A stretch of DNA of 32,779 nucleotides from CAWGCE01 sp964480915 (GTDB lineage: Bacteria; Planctomycetota; Planctomycetia; Pirellulales; Pirellulaceae): the NCBI GenBank assembly GCA_964480915.1, contig CAYZRS010000055.1, positions 1-32,779 on the forward strand, given 5' to 3'. A program made the position numbers and the translations under genes. The notes under the pieces are model-generated. The model was not told the DNA's origin, ran no database searches, and was given only the letters and a program-made list of their open reading frames with translations. Numbering within the stretch: position 1 is the stretch's first letter; every line of letters begins with the position of its first letter. This document shows positions 24,350 to 32,724 of this stretch, piece after piece.

Positions 24350-24922
24350 TTAGAAGCTGCCCGCATTAGCTGGTGGCAGCGTGATGATTTGCGGCTCGAT
24401 CTGAGTCGGGGGGATGAAGGGTTGGTTCGGCATGGGCTGAGCTTGAAGGCCGGGCGAGCCGAAACCGGGTTGGCCGAGCGAAACGCCGCTCGGGCTGGGC
24501 ACCAGGAAACCCTGTGCCTGTGAATTGCGCAGCCCGTTGGCCCGGTTGAGTAGCTCGGTTGTGGAAACGATGCGTTGCGGCTCGAGAGTGAAGTCAAGAA
24601 TCCTCTCGTCGCGGAATTCTCGCCCGAGCAGGTTTTCCGAAACAAAATCGAGCGGCGGGACTTGATACCAGGGTGGTTGGATTTTCTGCAACGTCGTCAA
24701 CGTTTCAAATCCGCTCTTCACAAGGCGAAATTTCCGTGTTCCGTAGTAGGTAAAGCTGGTCGAAACCGGGGTCGTGCCGATCTGCTGATCGTCGATATAA
24801 ACGACCGCTCCGGGCGGATTGCTGCGAATCGTCATTCGGCGCCGTACACAGCCGGTTGAGAGTAGGCATACCGCTACGGTTAAGCCTACAATGGTCTGAT
24901 TGGAACGAGCGGAAAGGCGCAT
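24350..24922 (-). CDS. PEGA-domain lipoprotein
   Basis: This 190-residue protein has a lipoprotein-type N-terminus (LTVAVCLLSTGC, Cys25 a likely lipid site, though the -3 residue is Ser rather than Leu). A PEGA domain follows at about 28-75 (MTIRSNPPGAVVYIDDQQIG, then TTPVSTSF and a YYGTRKFRLVKSGFET tail). The C-terminal ~90 residues are Pro/Gln/Gly-rich and probably disordered (FGSPGLQAQPMPNQPFIPP). PEGA proteins of this 'RRRMTIRSNPPGA' type are frequent in planctomycetes and sit in the envelope. The exact role is unknown. It is divergent from the PP2C gene, with its start about 180 bases from the preferred PP2C ATG. Confidence 0.85.
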   Translation of the reverse strand: MRLSARSNQTIVGLTVAVCLLSTGCVRRRMTIRSNPPGAVVYIDDQQIGTTPVSTSFTYYGTRKFRLVKSGFETLTTLQKIQPPWYQVPPLDFVSENLLGREFRDERILDFTLEPQRIVSTTELLNRANGLRNSQAQGFLVPSPSGVSLGQPGFGSPGLQAQPMPNQPFIPPTQIEPQIITLPPANAGSF

Positions 24923-25105
24923 GACAATGTGGCCGACAGTCGGCCTCTTTCGTCAGTAATGAGAAGAATGCAGGGCGAGCGTACGAGAAACGCGCGCGCT
25001 GAACCAGGGCAATCGATGGACCTGCTGCCTGTCAATGAATGGCTGGCTGTGTTCGCTCGATCGGCGAATCAATTCCAACAACTCCTTTCTTGCGACATCA
25101 CTTTC

Positions 25106-26401
25106 ATGACGAACGAGTCCTTCGATTGGAAACCGCATTTAGACTGTGTCGCTAGCAGCGATATTGGGCTCAAGCGCAAAAACAATCAGGATTCGCACGG
25201 CGTCCGGTTGGCTCATGACATGGACGACTGGCGTGAGCGAGGTCACCTGTTTGTCGTGGCGGACGGAATGGGAGCGCATGCAGCGGGCGAGTTGGCCAGC
25301 CAGCTGGCGGTCGAACAGGTCTCGCATCTCTATCGAAAACACCGCGAGTTGTCTCCTCCCGAAGCGGTCCACAAAGCGATCAGCGAAGCGAACGATGAAA
25401 TCAATCGTCGTGGGCAAGCGAATTTGTCCTATCATCGCATGGGGACAACTTGCAGTAGTCTGCTCCTGTTGCCTCAAGGCGCCGTGGTGGCACACATCGG
25501 CGACAGTCGTATTTATCTTTGCCGCGCCGGTTGCTTGCGGCAGATGACATTCGACCACAGCCTCGTTTGGGAAATGCGGGAAGCGGGCATTACCGACGAG
25601 CAAAACAAAAACATCCCCAAGAACGTTATCACTCGCTCTTTGGGGCCGGAAGCAAAGATTAAGATCGATTTGGAAGGGCCGTTCCCGCTGCAAGTGGGCG
25701 ACACGTACTTGCTCTGCAGCGATGGCTTAACCGGTCTCGTCCTCGATGAAGAGCTGGCGCCGGCTCTCAGCTACCTAGCGCCTGAGGTCGCCAGCCAGTT
25801 GCTGACCAATTTGGCCATCCTGCGTGGCGGACATGACAATATCACGATGATCATCGTGCGCGTGGTCTCACCTGAACAAACATCGCAAGGCGCGCGAGCG
25901 GCACCGCTGGTCATTGGGGAATCGTCCGAGCCGAATGCGCCGGTCCACCCGGCCTTATGGGTTGTCTTTGGGCTCTTAATGCTGGCGTCGGTGACGTTGT
26001 TTGCATTGGGCCCCAAAGTTTATGCCGCGAGTTTCTTAGCCGCCGCTGCCGTCACCGGATTGGCCATCTTGGCCAAGGTAACGGGAATCTTTCGCGAAGG
26101 TGGCGTCTCGTTATCGTCGGGGCGGAAGCTGGGGAAGGGGCCGTATACGGAGACGGCGGCTCAAACGGAGGCCCAGTTCATGACGCACCTGCACGCCTTC
26201 TTTCGCGAGGCTTCGGCCACAGCGCAGGCGAAAAACTGGGAGTTGGATTTTCCTGCGCTCGATGGTGGATTGGCGCAAGCGGAGGCCGAATTGAGTGCCG
26301 ACCGCTATGCGGACGCTTTCGAGCACCTATTGAATGCCAGCGATATTTTGGCCGATGCGTGCCGTCTGCGAGCCAAACAGGCGGCCAGCGCCAAGCCTTA
26401 G
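25106..26401 (+). CDS. PP2C-type Ser/Thr phosphatase with membrane anchor
   Basis: From the ATG at 25106 this is 431 residues. The PP2C domain (about 10-255) carries its metal-site motifs: NNQDS (Asp29), VADGMGAHAAGE (Asp53, Gly54), GDSR (132-135), CSDGLT (Asp206) and GGHDN (Asp244). Two hydrophobic helices (~283-325) and a helical C-terminal tail (~355-430) follow. It should dephosphorylate Ser/Thr-phosphorylated proteins at the cytoplasmic face. No kinase gene is adjacent. Other in-frame starts exist: 25016, with AGGG upstream, and 24929, which abuts the divergent PEGA gene. The extra residues look unconserved, so the shorter form is preferred, but the start is uncertain. Confidence 0.85.
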   Translation: MTNESFDWKPHLDCVASSDIGLKRKNNQDSHGVRLAHDMDDWRERGHLFVVADGMGAHAAGELASQLAVEQVSHLYRKHRELSPPEAVHKAISEANDEINRRGQANLSYHRMGTTCSSLLLLPQGAVVAHIGDSRIYLCRAGCLRQMTFDHSLVWEMREAGITDEQNKNIPKNVITRSLGPEAKIKIDLEGPFPLQVGDTYLLCSDGLTGLVLDEELAPALSYLAPEVASQLLTNLAILRGGHDNITMIIVRVVSPEQTSQGARAAPLVIGESSEPNAPVHPALWVVFGLLMLASVTLFALGPKVYAASFLAAAAVTGLAILAKVTGIFREGGVSLSSGRKLGKGPYTETAAQTEAQFMTHLHAFFREASATAQAKNWELDFPALDGGLAQAEAELSADRYADAFEHLLNASDILADACRLRAKQAASAKP

Positions 26402-26554
26402 GTGCGATTTGTCGTCGGTTTTGCAGATCTGGGCGTCGATTCGTGTTGCGAGCTGCTATTTCTTTCTCGCTGCGCCTCTTGATACGATTCGGATCCACGC
26501 TGTCGCACACTCGCCAGAATCGCACACTCTTAAGGATCGCTACGTAAGGAATTC

Positions 26555-27733
26555 ATGCGAACCATCACGCGCTATGTCATTTTTGAATTCCTCAAGGTCT
26601 TTCTTCTGGCCTTTGTCGGAATGACGCTTTTTATGCTGCTCATTGGAGTCGGCAGGACGGCGGTGCGCGAAGGGTTGAGCATGGGACCGATCCTGCGGTT
26701 GGTCCCTTTCATTATTCCCGAATCGATGCGGTTTTCGATTCCCGCTTCTTCGCTGTTGGCCGCTTGCACCGTCTTCGGCCGGATGTCGGGCGAGAATGAA
26801 GTTGTCGCGATTAAGTCACTTGGCGCTTCGCCCTGGAGTTTGTTGGGACCGGTCTTCGCCGTCGGTTTTCTGATCAGTGTGGCTGGGGTGTGGATCAATG
26901 ACGTGGCGGTCTCTTGGGGTCGTCCAAATATCAGCCGTGTCGTTTCGGAATCGATCGAACAGATTGCCTACGGCATGCTGCAAACGAAACGGACTTACAG
27001 CAAGGACGGTTTTTCATTGACGGTGAAAGCGGTCGAGGGGCGTCGGCTGATCCTGCCAACGTTGACACTGCGCAACGACGATGAAGAAGAGCCGATGAGT
27101 GTGTCGGCGCAAGAAGCCGAGCTGCGCCGCAATGATGACAACACGTTAACGGTCCTGCTCACCGGCATGATTTTCGAAGGACCGGGTTACGAAGGCGCCT
27201 CGAAAGAGACGACCAGTTACACGATTCCGCTCGAATCGGAACGCCGAGTCGGCGGACAACGCAGCCCTTCTGACTACGCTCTCCACGAATTGGACGTGGA
27301 AACGGATCAACAGACACAGCGTAGCGAAGAGCTAGAACAGCGGATGGCGACCAATGCCGCGCTGCAGTTGCTCACAGCCGACATGGCCGGTTTGGCCGAC
27401 CCGTCCTGGGAAGAACAAAACAGAGCGCTCAACTTCTCGCGATACCGCTGCAATCGGCTCCTCACCGAACCGTGGCGCCGTTGGGCGAACGGATTCAGTT
27501 GTCTGTTCTTCGTTGCCGTCGGGGCTCCGCTGGCGATTCGTAAGCGGCATTCCGACTTCATCGCCACCTTCTTCGTTTGCTTCCTGCCGATTCTCTTGGT
27601 CTACTACCCGCTGATGGCATATGGTGTGGATCAAGCCAAGTCGGGTGCCTTGCCGCAGTATGCCGTGTGGCTGGGAAACGTCATTTGCCTACTGTGGTCC
27701 ACGTGGCTCGTGCGACGAGTGATCCGTTATTAG
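26555..27733 (+). CDS. LptF/LptG-family (YjgP/YjgQ) permease
   Basis: This 392-residue inner-membrane permease of the lipopolysaccharide export family has membrane helices at ~9-30, 48-70, 95-118 and, after a periplasmic beta-rich domain (~130-290), at ~305-325, 335-355 and 360-385. Family features include the N-terminal helix start RTITRYVIFEFLKVFLLAF, the conserved FSIPASSLLAACTVFGRMSGENEV and KSLGASPWSLLGPV, and the C-terminal GAPLAIRKRHSDF. LptF and LptG form the LptB2FG pair with LptC; only one member is encoded here. It lies 18 bases before nnrE, probably in one operon. Planctomycetes do carry LPS-type envelopes. Confidence 0.88.
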   Translation: MRTITRYVIFEFLKVFLLAFVGMTLFMLLIGVGRTAVREGLSMGPILRLVPFIIPESMRFSIPASSLLAACTVFGRMSGENEVVAIKSLGASPWSLLGPVFAVGFLISVAGVWINDVAVSWGRPNISRVVSESIEQIAYGMLQTKRTYSKDGFSLTVKAVEGRRLILPTLTLRNDDEEEPMSVSAQEAELRRNDDNTLTVLLTGMIFEGPGYEGASKETTSYTIPLESERRVGGQRSPSDYALHELDVETDQQTQRSEELEQRMATNAALQLLTADMAGLADPSWEEQNRALNFSRYRCNRLLTEPWRRWANGFSCLFFVAVGAPLAIRKRHSDFIATFFVCFLPILLVYYPLMAYGVDQAKSGALPQYAVWLGNVICLLWSTWLVRRVIRY

Positions 27734-27751
27734 GTTTTCGGGGCAACGAAG

Positions 27752-28462
27752 ATGCTAAGCAGGGAACAAGTGCGCCGGTTGGATCAATGGGCGGTCGAAA
27801 AATATCGCGTCCCGAGTATCGTGCTGATGGAGAATGCTGGTCGCGGCGTGGCCGAGACAATGTGTTCACTCGACATCGATGGTCCGGTGGTGATCCTCGT
27901 CGGGTCGGGAAACAACGGGGGCGATGGGTTTGTGATCGCGCGGCACTTGGATCTGCTCAATCACGAAGTGCAGATCGTGACCGCCACCGACCCGACGAAG
28001 TGGCAAGGCGATACGCTGATCAATTTCCAGATCGCGCAGGCGAGCGGGATCCCGATTTGCCAGTTGCCTGAGTCCGAAGCGATCGCAGGGACGGTCACAA
28101 CGCTGTTCGATGCCGCAGCGTGGATCGTCGACGCGATTGTGGGGACGGGAGCCAGCGGTTCGCTCCGAGCGCCGTATGATCAGTTGATTCGACTGGCGAA
28201 CGAGTCGACGGCGAGGCGATTGGCGATCGACGTGCCGTCTGGCCTCGATTGCGATTCGGGCGAAGTGACCGATCCCACCTTCGAAGCCGATCACACCTGT
28301 ACGTTTGTGGCGAGTAAGCCCGGTTTGGTGGCTCCGCAAGCGGCGAGCTATGTCGGAGAGCTCCACATCATCGACATTGGGGCGCCTCGCTTACTCGTCG
28401 ATCTGTTGTTGGCCGAAGCAAGTGGGGACGAGGCCGTCAGTCTGGATGCCGGCAAAGAGTAG
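27752..28462 (+). CDS. nnrE: NAD(P)H-hydrate epimerase (YjeF_N domain)
   Basis: This 236-residue single-domain epimerase interconverts R- and S-forms of hydrated NAD(P)H, part of nicotinamide nucleotide repair. Diagnostic motifs are IVLMENAGRG (23-32), GSGNNGGDGFVIARHL (51-66), DAIVGTGASGSLRAP, and AIDVPSGLDCDSG near 155. The C-terminal stretch, FVASKPGLV and LHIIDIGAP, completes the YjeF_N fold. The dehydratase (NnrD) domain found in E. coli YjeF is absent, so a separate NnrD is expected elsewhere. It begins 18 bases after the LptF/G-like gene and runs towards the cyclase gene on the opposite strand, with stop codons 23 bases apart. Confidence 0.92.
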   Translation: MLSREQVRRLDQWAVEKYRVPSIVLMENAGRGVAETMCSLDIDGPVVILVGSGNNGGDGFVIARHLDLLNHEVQIVTATDPTKWQGDTLINFQIAQASGIPICQLPESEAIAGTVTTLFDAAAWIVDAIVGTGASGSLRAPYDQLIRLANESTARRLAIDVPSGLDCDSGEVTDPTFEADHTCTFVASKPGLVAPQAASYVGELHIIDIGAPRLLVDLLLAEASGDEAVSLDAGKE

Positions 28463-28485
28463 CCAGTTAACGGCGTGCCTTACGC

Positions 28486-29397
28486 CTATTCCGCTTTCCA
28501 CTTCATCGCGCGACGGAACGGTTCGACTCGCAGCACGACCGCACCATCTTGGAAGATGCGGATCGTCCCGTTGCTTTCGCTCACCGTGAAGGCGACCGCG
28601 GAAGTCACTTTGGTGATGCCGGCGGCTGCCAAGTGCCGGGCACCCAGTCCGTGTGACAGGGTCACTTCAGGCGCGTCTGCTCCGACCAATTGGCAAGAAG
28701 ATTCTACGGTCGCATCGGACGAGACAATGAACGCACCGTCGAGTTGGGCGATTTCTTTGATGCCTTCTCGCACGCGCGAGTCGCGTAGACTGCGTTCCTT
28801 GCGGGTGTAGCCTTTCACCGGATCGAAGCCGGACGATCGGCAGAAATTCGCGACGTTCCTCGAATCACCGACGATGAAGAGCGATCCGACCGGTTTGCCT
28901 TCGCGCCCCTCGCGCCCAATCTCAACGGCCAGGTCGAGCACCAGCTTAAGCGTTTCGAACGGGACGCGCGTTCGCAGGTTTCGCAAATCGCGAGCGGTCA
29001 GCCGCCCTAGATGCTCGTCCAGGCGAATGTAGCTGACCGAATCGACCGCGCCCGGTTCAAAGCCGCTGTAAATGGCGATGACACCGGCTCCAGGAGCCAG
29101 GATTTCATCCGCGATGCTCTGCAAAAGCGCCTGCCGCAGTTTCTCAAACACCGGCATTTCGATGTTATTGACCGTGACGACGTCCAGGCCGTGGTCTCCA
29201 GCCCCTTCGACGTGTTCATCCTCGTCGGCAGCGATGAGGATTTGTAGCTCGCCAGCGAGCGTTGTGAGCGATTCCCAGTCGGTTCCTGGCTTCGTAACCC
29301 ACAGCAACAGCGCCTCGGCCTCGGTATGTTTCGCCAAGCGCACAGCCAAGCCAAACATGGTGGCAAATTGCTCGGGGAGTTTTCCTTTGGCGGCCAT
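28486..29397 (-). CDS. Diadenylate cyclase of DacZ-like architecture
   Basis: This 303-residue protein carries a DAC (DisA_N) domain in its C-terminal half (~165-290), the domain that makes c-di-AMP from two ATP. Motif 1 is AQLDGAFIVSSDAT (DGA at 220-222) and motif 2 is GLGARHLAAAG (GARH at 252-255, where bacterial DisA has GTRHR). The N-terminal ~130 residues form an alpha/beta domain (LAKHTEAEALLLWVTKPG, VVTVNNIEMPVFEKLRQAL, GAGVIAIYSGF). This resembles the pyruvate-kinase-C-like domain of archaeal DacZ. No membrane helix or HhH domain is present, so it is soluble. The DacZ comparison is inference from layout. Catalysis is plausible but not shown. Confidence 0.83.
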   Translation of the reverse strand: MAAKGKLPEQFATMFGLAVRLAKHTEAEALLLWVTKPGTDWESLTTLAGELQILIAADEDEHVEGAGDHGLDVVTVNNIEMPVFEKLRQALLQSIADEILAPGAGVIAIYSGFEPGAVDSVSYIRLDEHLGRLTARDLRNLRTRVPFETLKLVLDLAVEIGREGREGKPVGSLFIVGDSRNVANFCRSSGFDPVKGYTRKERSLRDSRVREGIKEIAQLDGAFIVSSDATVESSCQLVGADAPEVTLSHGLGARHLAAAGITKVTSAVAFTVSESNGTIRIFQDGAVVLRVEPFRRAMKWKAE

Positions 29398-29783
29398 AGT
29401 CTGGGTTCTACGCTAACATTTGCCCATCTTTACAGTGAGTCGCGTGAGGCCCACACCAATCGGCCAGCGCTACTCGGCAGGGAGAACGTTCGTTCTTGCT
29501 CGGAAAATCCGAATTCGGACGACGGCGAGTGTTGAATGCCGAGAACGGTTCGGTCGTTCACTGGTCGTTAACAAGTGGTTAACTGGTGGTTACAGGTGGT
29601 CACAGCCGACGATGACGTCGTTTCGCTGCCACCGGTTCCGCCTTGATGATGGCGGACCGAATTCGCAGAATGAAGTCCCTGAAACAACGGCTTCCAACGC
29701 TTGCCGTCCTAACTTTACCGTGGCTCGGCCTCGTTAGCAAGCTTAGGTCGTCGTAGAGAGACGCGTGAAGGTTGCGTTGAGAG
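29398..29783. other. Intergenic region upstream of the cyclase gene
   Basis: About 385 bases separate the end of the toroid-like gene and the cyclase start. No gene is seen. The region contains an imperfect direct-repeat cluster at 29561-29604 listed separately. Open frames entering it from the right are antisense shadows of the neighbouring gene. Confidence 0.5.
29561..29604. repeat. Imperfect GTGGTTA-type direct repeats
   Basis: Four near-copies of a 10-12 base unit are tandemly arranged: CTGGTCGTTAACA, AGTGGTTAAC, TGGTGGTTACA and GGTGGTCACA. They sit 165-205 bases upstream of the diadenylate cyclase start. Such clusters can be operators, but no regulator is linked. Confidence 0.55.
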
Positions 29784-31457
29784 CTACCGCACGGACGACT
29801 TCGTCGGCTGCGACGCCATCGATTTCTTGGCGGCCCGTTTGCGAGCCAACTCGATTTGGCGATAGCCGATCTTGTGACCGTAAACCCGTTCGTTGTAAAG
29901 CGCCAAGGCTCGGACGCCGTGTCCCAGCGGGCCCTTGTTCCAATCGAAGTGGCGGTTCCTGGAAAGCAAAGCATTGAGGTAGTCGACGCCGCGGACAATC
30001 TGTGGATCGGTCAGTCGATCGTGAGGCAACGAGAAAACAAGCCACTCCAGAATATGTCCGCTCGTCTTGAGCTTGCGATTGATGTCCCCCCAGCTGCCGG
30101 CGCTGCGCCAAAAGTCGCTGCTAAAGCTGCCGTCACGGTTTTGCATCCGCAGTGCCATGTTTTGATAATTGACGGCCACGTCACGAGCTCGTGCCCATTC
30201 GCCGGTGACTGGCAATCCATCTTGCTGACGACGGCGGACCGCATAGGTCATGCCCATTAAGCGATGAGTTCCGCCGCAAGTCGTGCCGTTGATTGGCTGG
30301 CGAATTTCTTCTCGAATCAAACGTGGGATGTCCCACCGCTCGCCACGATCGTCTTCCCAAACGGAGTCGGTATGCAAATAGTGTGAAATGCCGATCAGTT
30401 TGAACGTTAGTTCGGTCCGTGGACGGCACGTTCGCTGCTCTTGTTGAATCAAATCGACCAACGACATGTCATAGTCGCCGACGACGATCCGTTGGCTAGG
30501 TCCGACGCGAGATTGAGCCAGCATGGCGAGAAATTGAGCCTGATGACCTTGCAGTCCCGGCCCCGTTCGGGCCAATAGCAGGCCATCCTTCACGAACAGT
30601 AGCCGCTCCCCTTCGCAACGACCGTTGGCACAGAGCCAGCCAATCGTGCTGACGTTACGTCCGTTCGGACCGCCAACCAAGATGCGCGAATCGACGCTCC
30701 AGGCCACCATGTGGTGCATCATCGACCACGGGCTGTCGTCGCGTGTGTTGAGGGGGCGATTGTAGTAAAAGTCCAACGTCTGTTGAATTCGTTGCCGGCG
30801 ATGCAGCTGCTCGGCCGTCATGTGTTCTTGGCGTTCGTACCAACCGTTCCCCTGTGTCATCCCGCGAACCGGTCGCTTGAAGGGGAATCCATTGGCGCTT
30901 TGAACTTTGCCACCCTTGCTTCGCACATGTTCGGCGATGATTTTGTCGAGCTTCTCACGCCGTGATTGGGCGGACGACTTTCCGCGTGCAATCAACTGTT
31001 CGGCCTTTTTCGGTGCGATCTTGGCCGGTGATTTCTGTTCGCTGGGTAAACGCTTCGGAGCCATCAACGGTTCCGCTTCCCGGAGTGATTTGTCGGCCGC
31101 GATCCGCGCCGCATGGGAGCGCCGGCGTGCCAAATGCTGTGTTCGCTGAGTCAAATTCCGACGAGCCGCGTCAGTCGTCGCGTCCGCTGTCAGTCGAATT
31201 CGGTTTCTCGCTCGCGAGGCAGCATGGCTTCTTTCGAGCGGAACCGAATCGGGAATGGAAACGTCGACAGAGATGTCCTGTGCGGCTTCGGTGAGGTGTG
31301 AGGTGGCGAAGGCTGGACCTCGATCGGAGGCCGCGTCGGGGAGGCTCAGTTCGTTCCCGGCAACGACGATGCCAGCCACCAGAAGGGAACTCACGAAGAG
31401 ACGGCAGGCAGATTGTGGGTAATGTCGTTGATTCAAGGTCGCATTCAATTGGGTCAA
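29784..31457 (-). CDS. Large exported protein with possible alpha/alpha-toroid domain
   Basis: This 557-residue protein starts at TTG (31457); no in-frame ATG lies near. An N-terminal hydrophobic segment (RLFVSSLLVAGIVVAGNELS) is a signal peptide or anchor. Residues ~75-215 are strongly basic with Arg/Lys/Ala helices (AHAASRARNRIRLTADATTD-like, RREKLDKIIAEHVRSKGGK). The C-terminal ~300 residues contain conserved-looking blocks (WSMMHHMVAWSVDSRILVGG, TTCGGTHRLMGMTYAVRRR, LRMQNRDGSFSSDFW, SGHILEWLVFSLP). The QNRDGSF element is like the Q..DGSW repeats of squalene-cyclase/prenyltransferase-type toroids. Enzyme function is not established. Similar proteins of unknown role seem common in planctomycetes. 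Confidence 0.8.
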   Translation of the reverse strand: MTQLNATLNQRHYPQSACRLFVSSLLVAGIVVAGNELSLPDAASDRGPAFATSHLTEAAQDISVDVSIPDSVPLERSHAASRARNRIRLTADATTDAARRNLTQRTQHLARRRSHAARIAADKSLREAEPLMAPKRLPSEQKSPAKIAPKKAEQLIARGKSSAQSRREKLDKIIAEHVRSKGGKVQSANGFPFKRPVRGMTQGNGWYERQEHMTAEQLHRRQRIQQTLDFYYNRPLNTRDDSPWSMMHHMVAWSVDSRILVGGPNGRNVSTIGWLCANGRCEGERLLFVKDGLLLARTGPGLQGHQAQFLAMLAQSRVGPSQRIVVGDYDMSLVDLIQQEQRTCRPRTELTFKLIGISHYLHTDSVWEDDRGERWDIPRLIREEIRQPINGTTCGGTHRLMGMTYAVRRRQQDGLPVTGEWARARDVAVNYQNMALRMQNRDGSFSSDFWRSAGSWGDINRKLKTSGHILEWLVFSLPHDRLTDPQIVRGVDYLNALLSRNRHFDWNKGPLGHGVRALALYNERVYGHKIGYRQIELARKRAAKKSMASQPTKSSVR

Positions 31458-31685
31458 GAGTCATTCTCATGGCCAGTGCTGGCACCTGCGGGCGGGTTGC
31501 CAGGGCGGCGGCCGATCTAGCGGCGTTGAGCTAGACGTAGTCAGCTTTGGTATCGGCCTTTACTCACAGCCAATTCAAAGTCGAGCGAACTGAATCGGTT
31601 CCGGTTGGGCAAGAAATGGCTCTGGCAGTTAAGCTGTGCCGGTTGTTGAATGTGCGGGACAAGGTCGCCGCTAGCGTTGCCAGTG

Positions 31686-31712
31686 AAAAAACATGGCAAG
31701 AGTGCCCAGATT
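31686..31712 (-). terminator. Weak terminator after the HEAT lipoprotein
   Basis: On the minus strand a short GGCA-CTCT-TGCC stem is followed by ATG and six T residues, about 25-50 bases beyond the stop at 31736. The stem has only four sure base pairs, so this is tentative. Confidence 0.3.
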
Positions 31713-31735
31713 ACGAATGGCTGAAAGGCATCACC

Positions 31736-32449
31736 CTATCGACTGCCGGGCGTGGTGACCGGCATGATCGCAGAAGCTTGGACGACCGGTCGACTTGCAG
31801 CTGCGGCCGGTTGGTTCGTCTGACCCGCCAAGTAGCGGAACCAAGTATTGACGTCGTTGCCCAATTCTTGCCCAGTGACACGCCGCAGCGATTCCATCAC
31901 GGTTAGTTGCAGGGCCGGGTTCGTGTCGTCCAAAGCGTTGCTTAGTAGCTGCAAGCTCTGCGGCGAGCGAACATTGCCCAGCGCTTTGGCTGCCGCCAGT
32001 CGGACGTCTTGATCGTCGTCATCGATGAGCAGTTTCGAGAGCGCCGGCGTCGCAGTCTCCCCAGGACGTCGACTCCAAGCTTCGGCTGCTGCAATTCGTA
32101 CGAGCGGACTCGCATCATTCGCCGCGGCCAGCAGCGTAGGATTGGAATAACTGTCGTTCAGCGCTCCGATCGCTTGAACGAGACTCCGTCGCAGCAGCGG
32201 GTCGCCTTCGGCCGCCAACTCAACCGTTAGTTTTTGCGTGATCTGTTGCTGCTCTGGGGCGCTCTTGCTGGGCAGCTCGGTCGCCAACTGAGCCAACTGG
32301 GCGATCTTCTCTTTCGGAGTCAGGCCATAGCTCGTTTTGTACGCGGGTGGCGGACCGGTGAATGGATTGCTGAATCCACTGCAGCCACCGACACCCGCCA
32401 CCACGAGGCAGGTCAGGAACAAATGTTTCGGCGTGCAATTCTTACCCAT
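31736..32449 (-). CDS. HEAT-repeat lipoprotein
   Basis: The ATG at 32449 encodes 237 residues with a lipoprotein signal (MGKNCTPKHLFLTCLVVAG, then VGGC, with Cys23 as the probable lipid site). An in-frame TTG at 32473 would add eight residues. HEAT-like repeats fill about residues 80-210: DPLLRRSLVQAIGAL, SPLVRIAAAEAWSRR, DQDVRLAAAKALGNV and NPALQLTVMESLRRV. These repeats make protein-binding solenoids. The C-terminal ~35 residues are Ala/Pro/Val-rich. It is probably anchored in the envelope as a docking surface. It lies 278 bases upstream of the toroid-like gene on the same strand. Confidence 0.87.
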   Translation of the reverse strand: MGKNCTPKHLFLTCLVVAGVGGCSGFSNPFTGPPPAYKTSYGLTPKEKIAQLAQLATELPSKSAPEQQQITQKLTVELAAEGDPLLRRSLVQAIGALNDSYSNPTLLAAANDASPLVRIAAAEAWSRRPGETATPALSKLLIDDDDQDVRLAAAKALGNVRSPQSLQLLSNALDDTNPALQLTVMESLRRVTGQELGNDVNTWFRYLAGQTNQPAAAASRPVVQASAIMPVTTPGSR

Positions 32450-32473
32450 CACGGCAGTACGTCTCTTATTCAA

Positions 32474-32724
32474 TGATCGAGCGGGAATCCGCGCTGCCGA
32501 TGCTAGCTCGGGCGCGAATCGAGGCGTAACGGTAGCAAAACCGATCGGTCGCCTCCATACATCTCACGTAATCGGCATATCTTCTCACTCACGACAGTCG
32601 AGAGTCCGGTTTTCGTCGACAACTTGCTGCTTCGCGAGCCAAGATCGAGCCGGCGATGAGTGCTATCACATCGACTCGCAAAATGGGGCGTGTCGGTTGA
32701 GCTTGGAAACGCTGAGATGAGGGC
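32474..32724. other. Intergenic stretch before the right-end repeat
   Basis: About 250 bases follow the HEAT lipoprotein start and end in the heptamer array. No gene, RNA structure or clear promoter is recognised. It presumably contains the promoter of the minus-strand HEAT gene. Confidence 0.45.

Noticed and set aside
29600..29998. 132-residue minus-strand open frame near the cyclase upstream region
   Set aside because: It overlaps the C-terminal coding part of the toroid-like gene in another frame and has Ser/Arg shadow composition.
31547..31906. 119-residue open frame on the plus strand
   Set aside because: Half of it is antisense to the 3' end of the HEAT lipoprotein gene. Composition is Ser/Arg/Val-rich without motif, and no start signal is seen.
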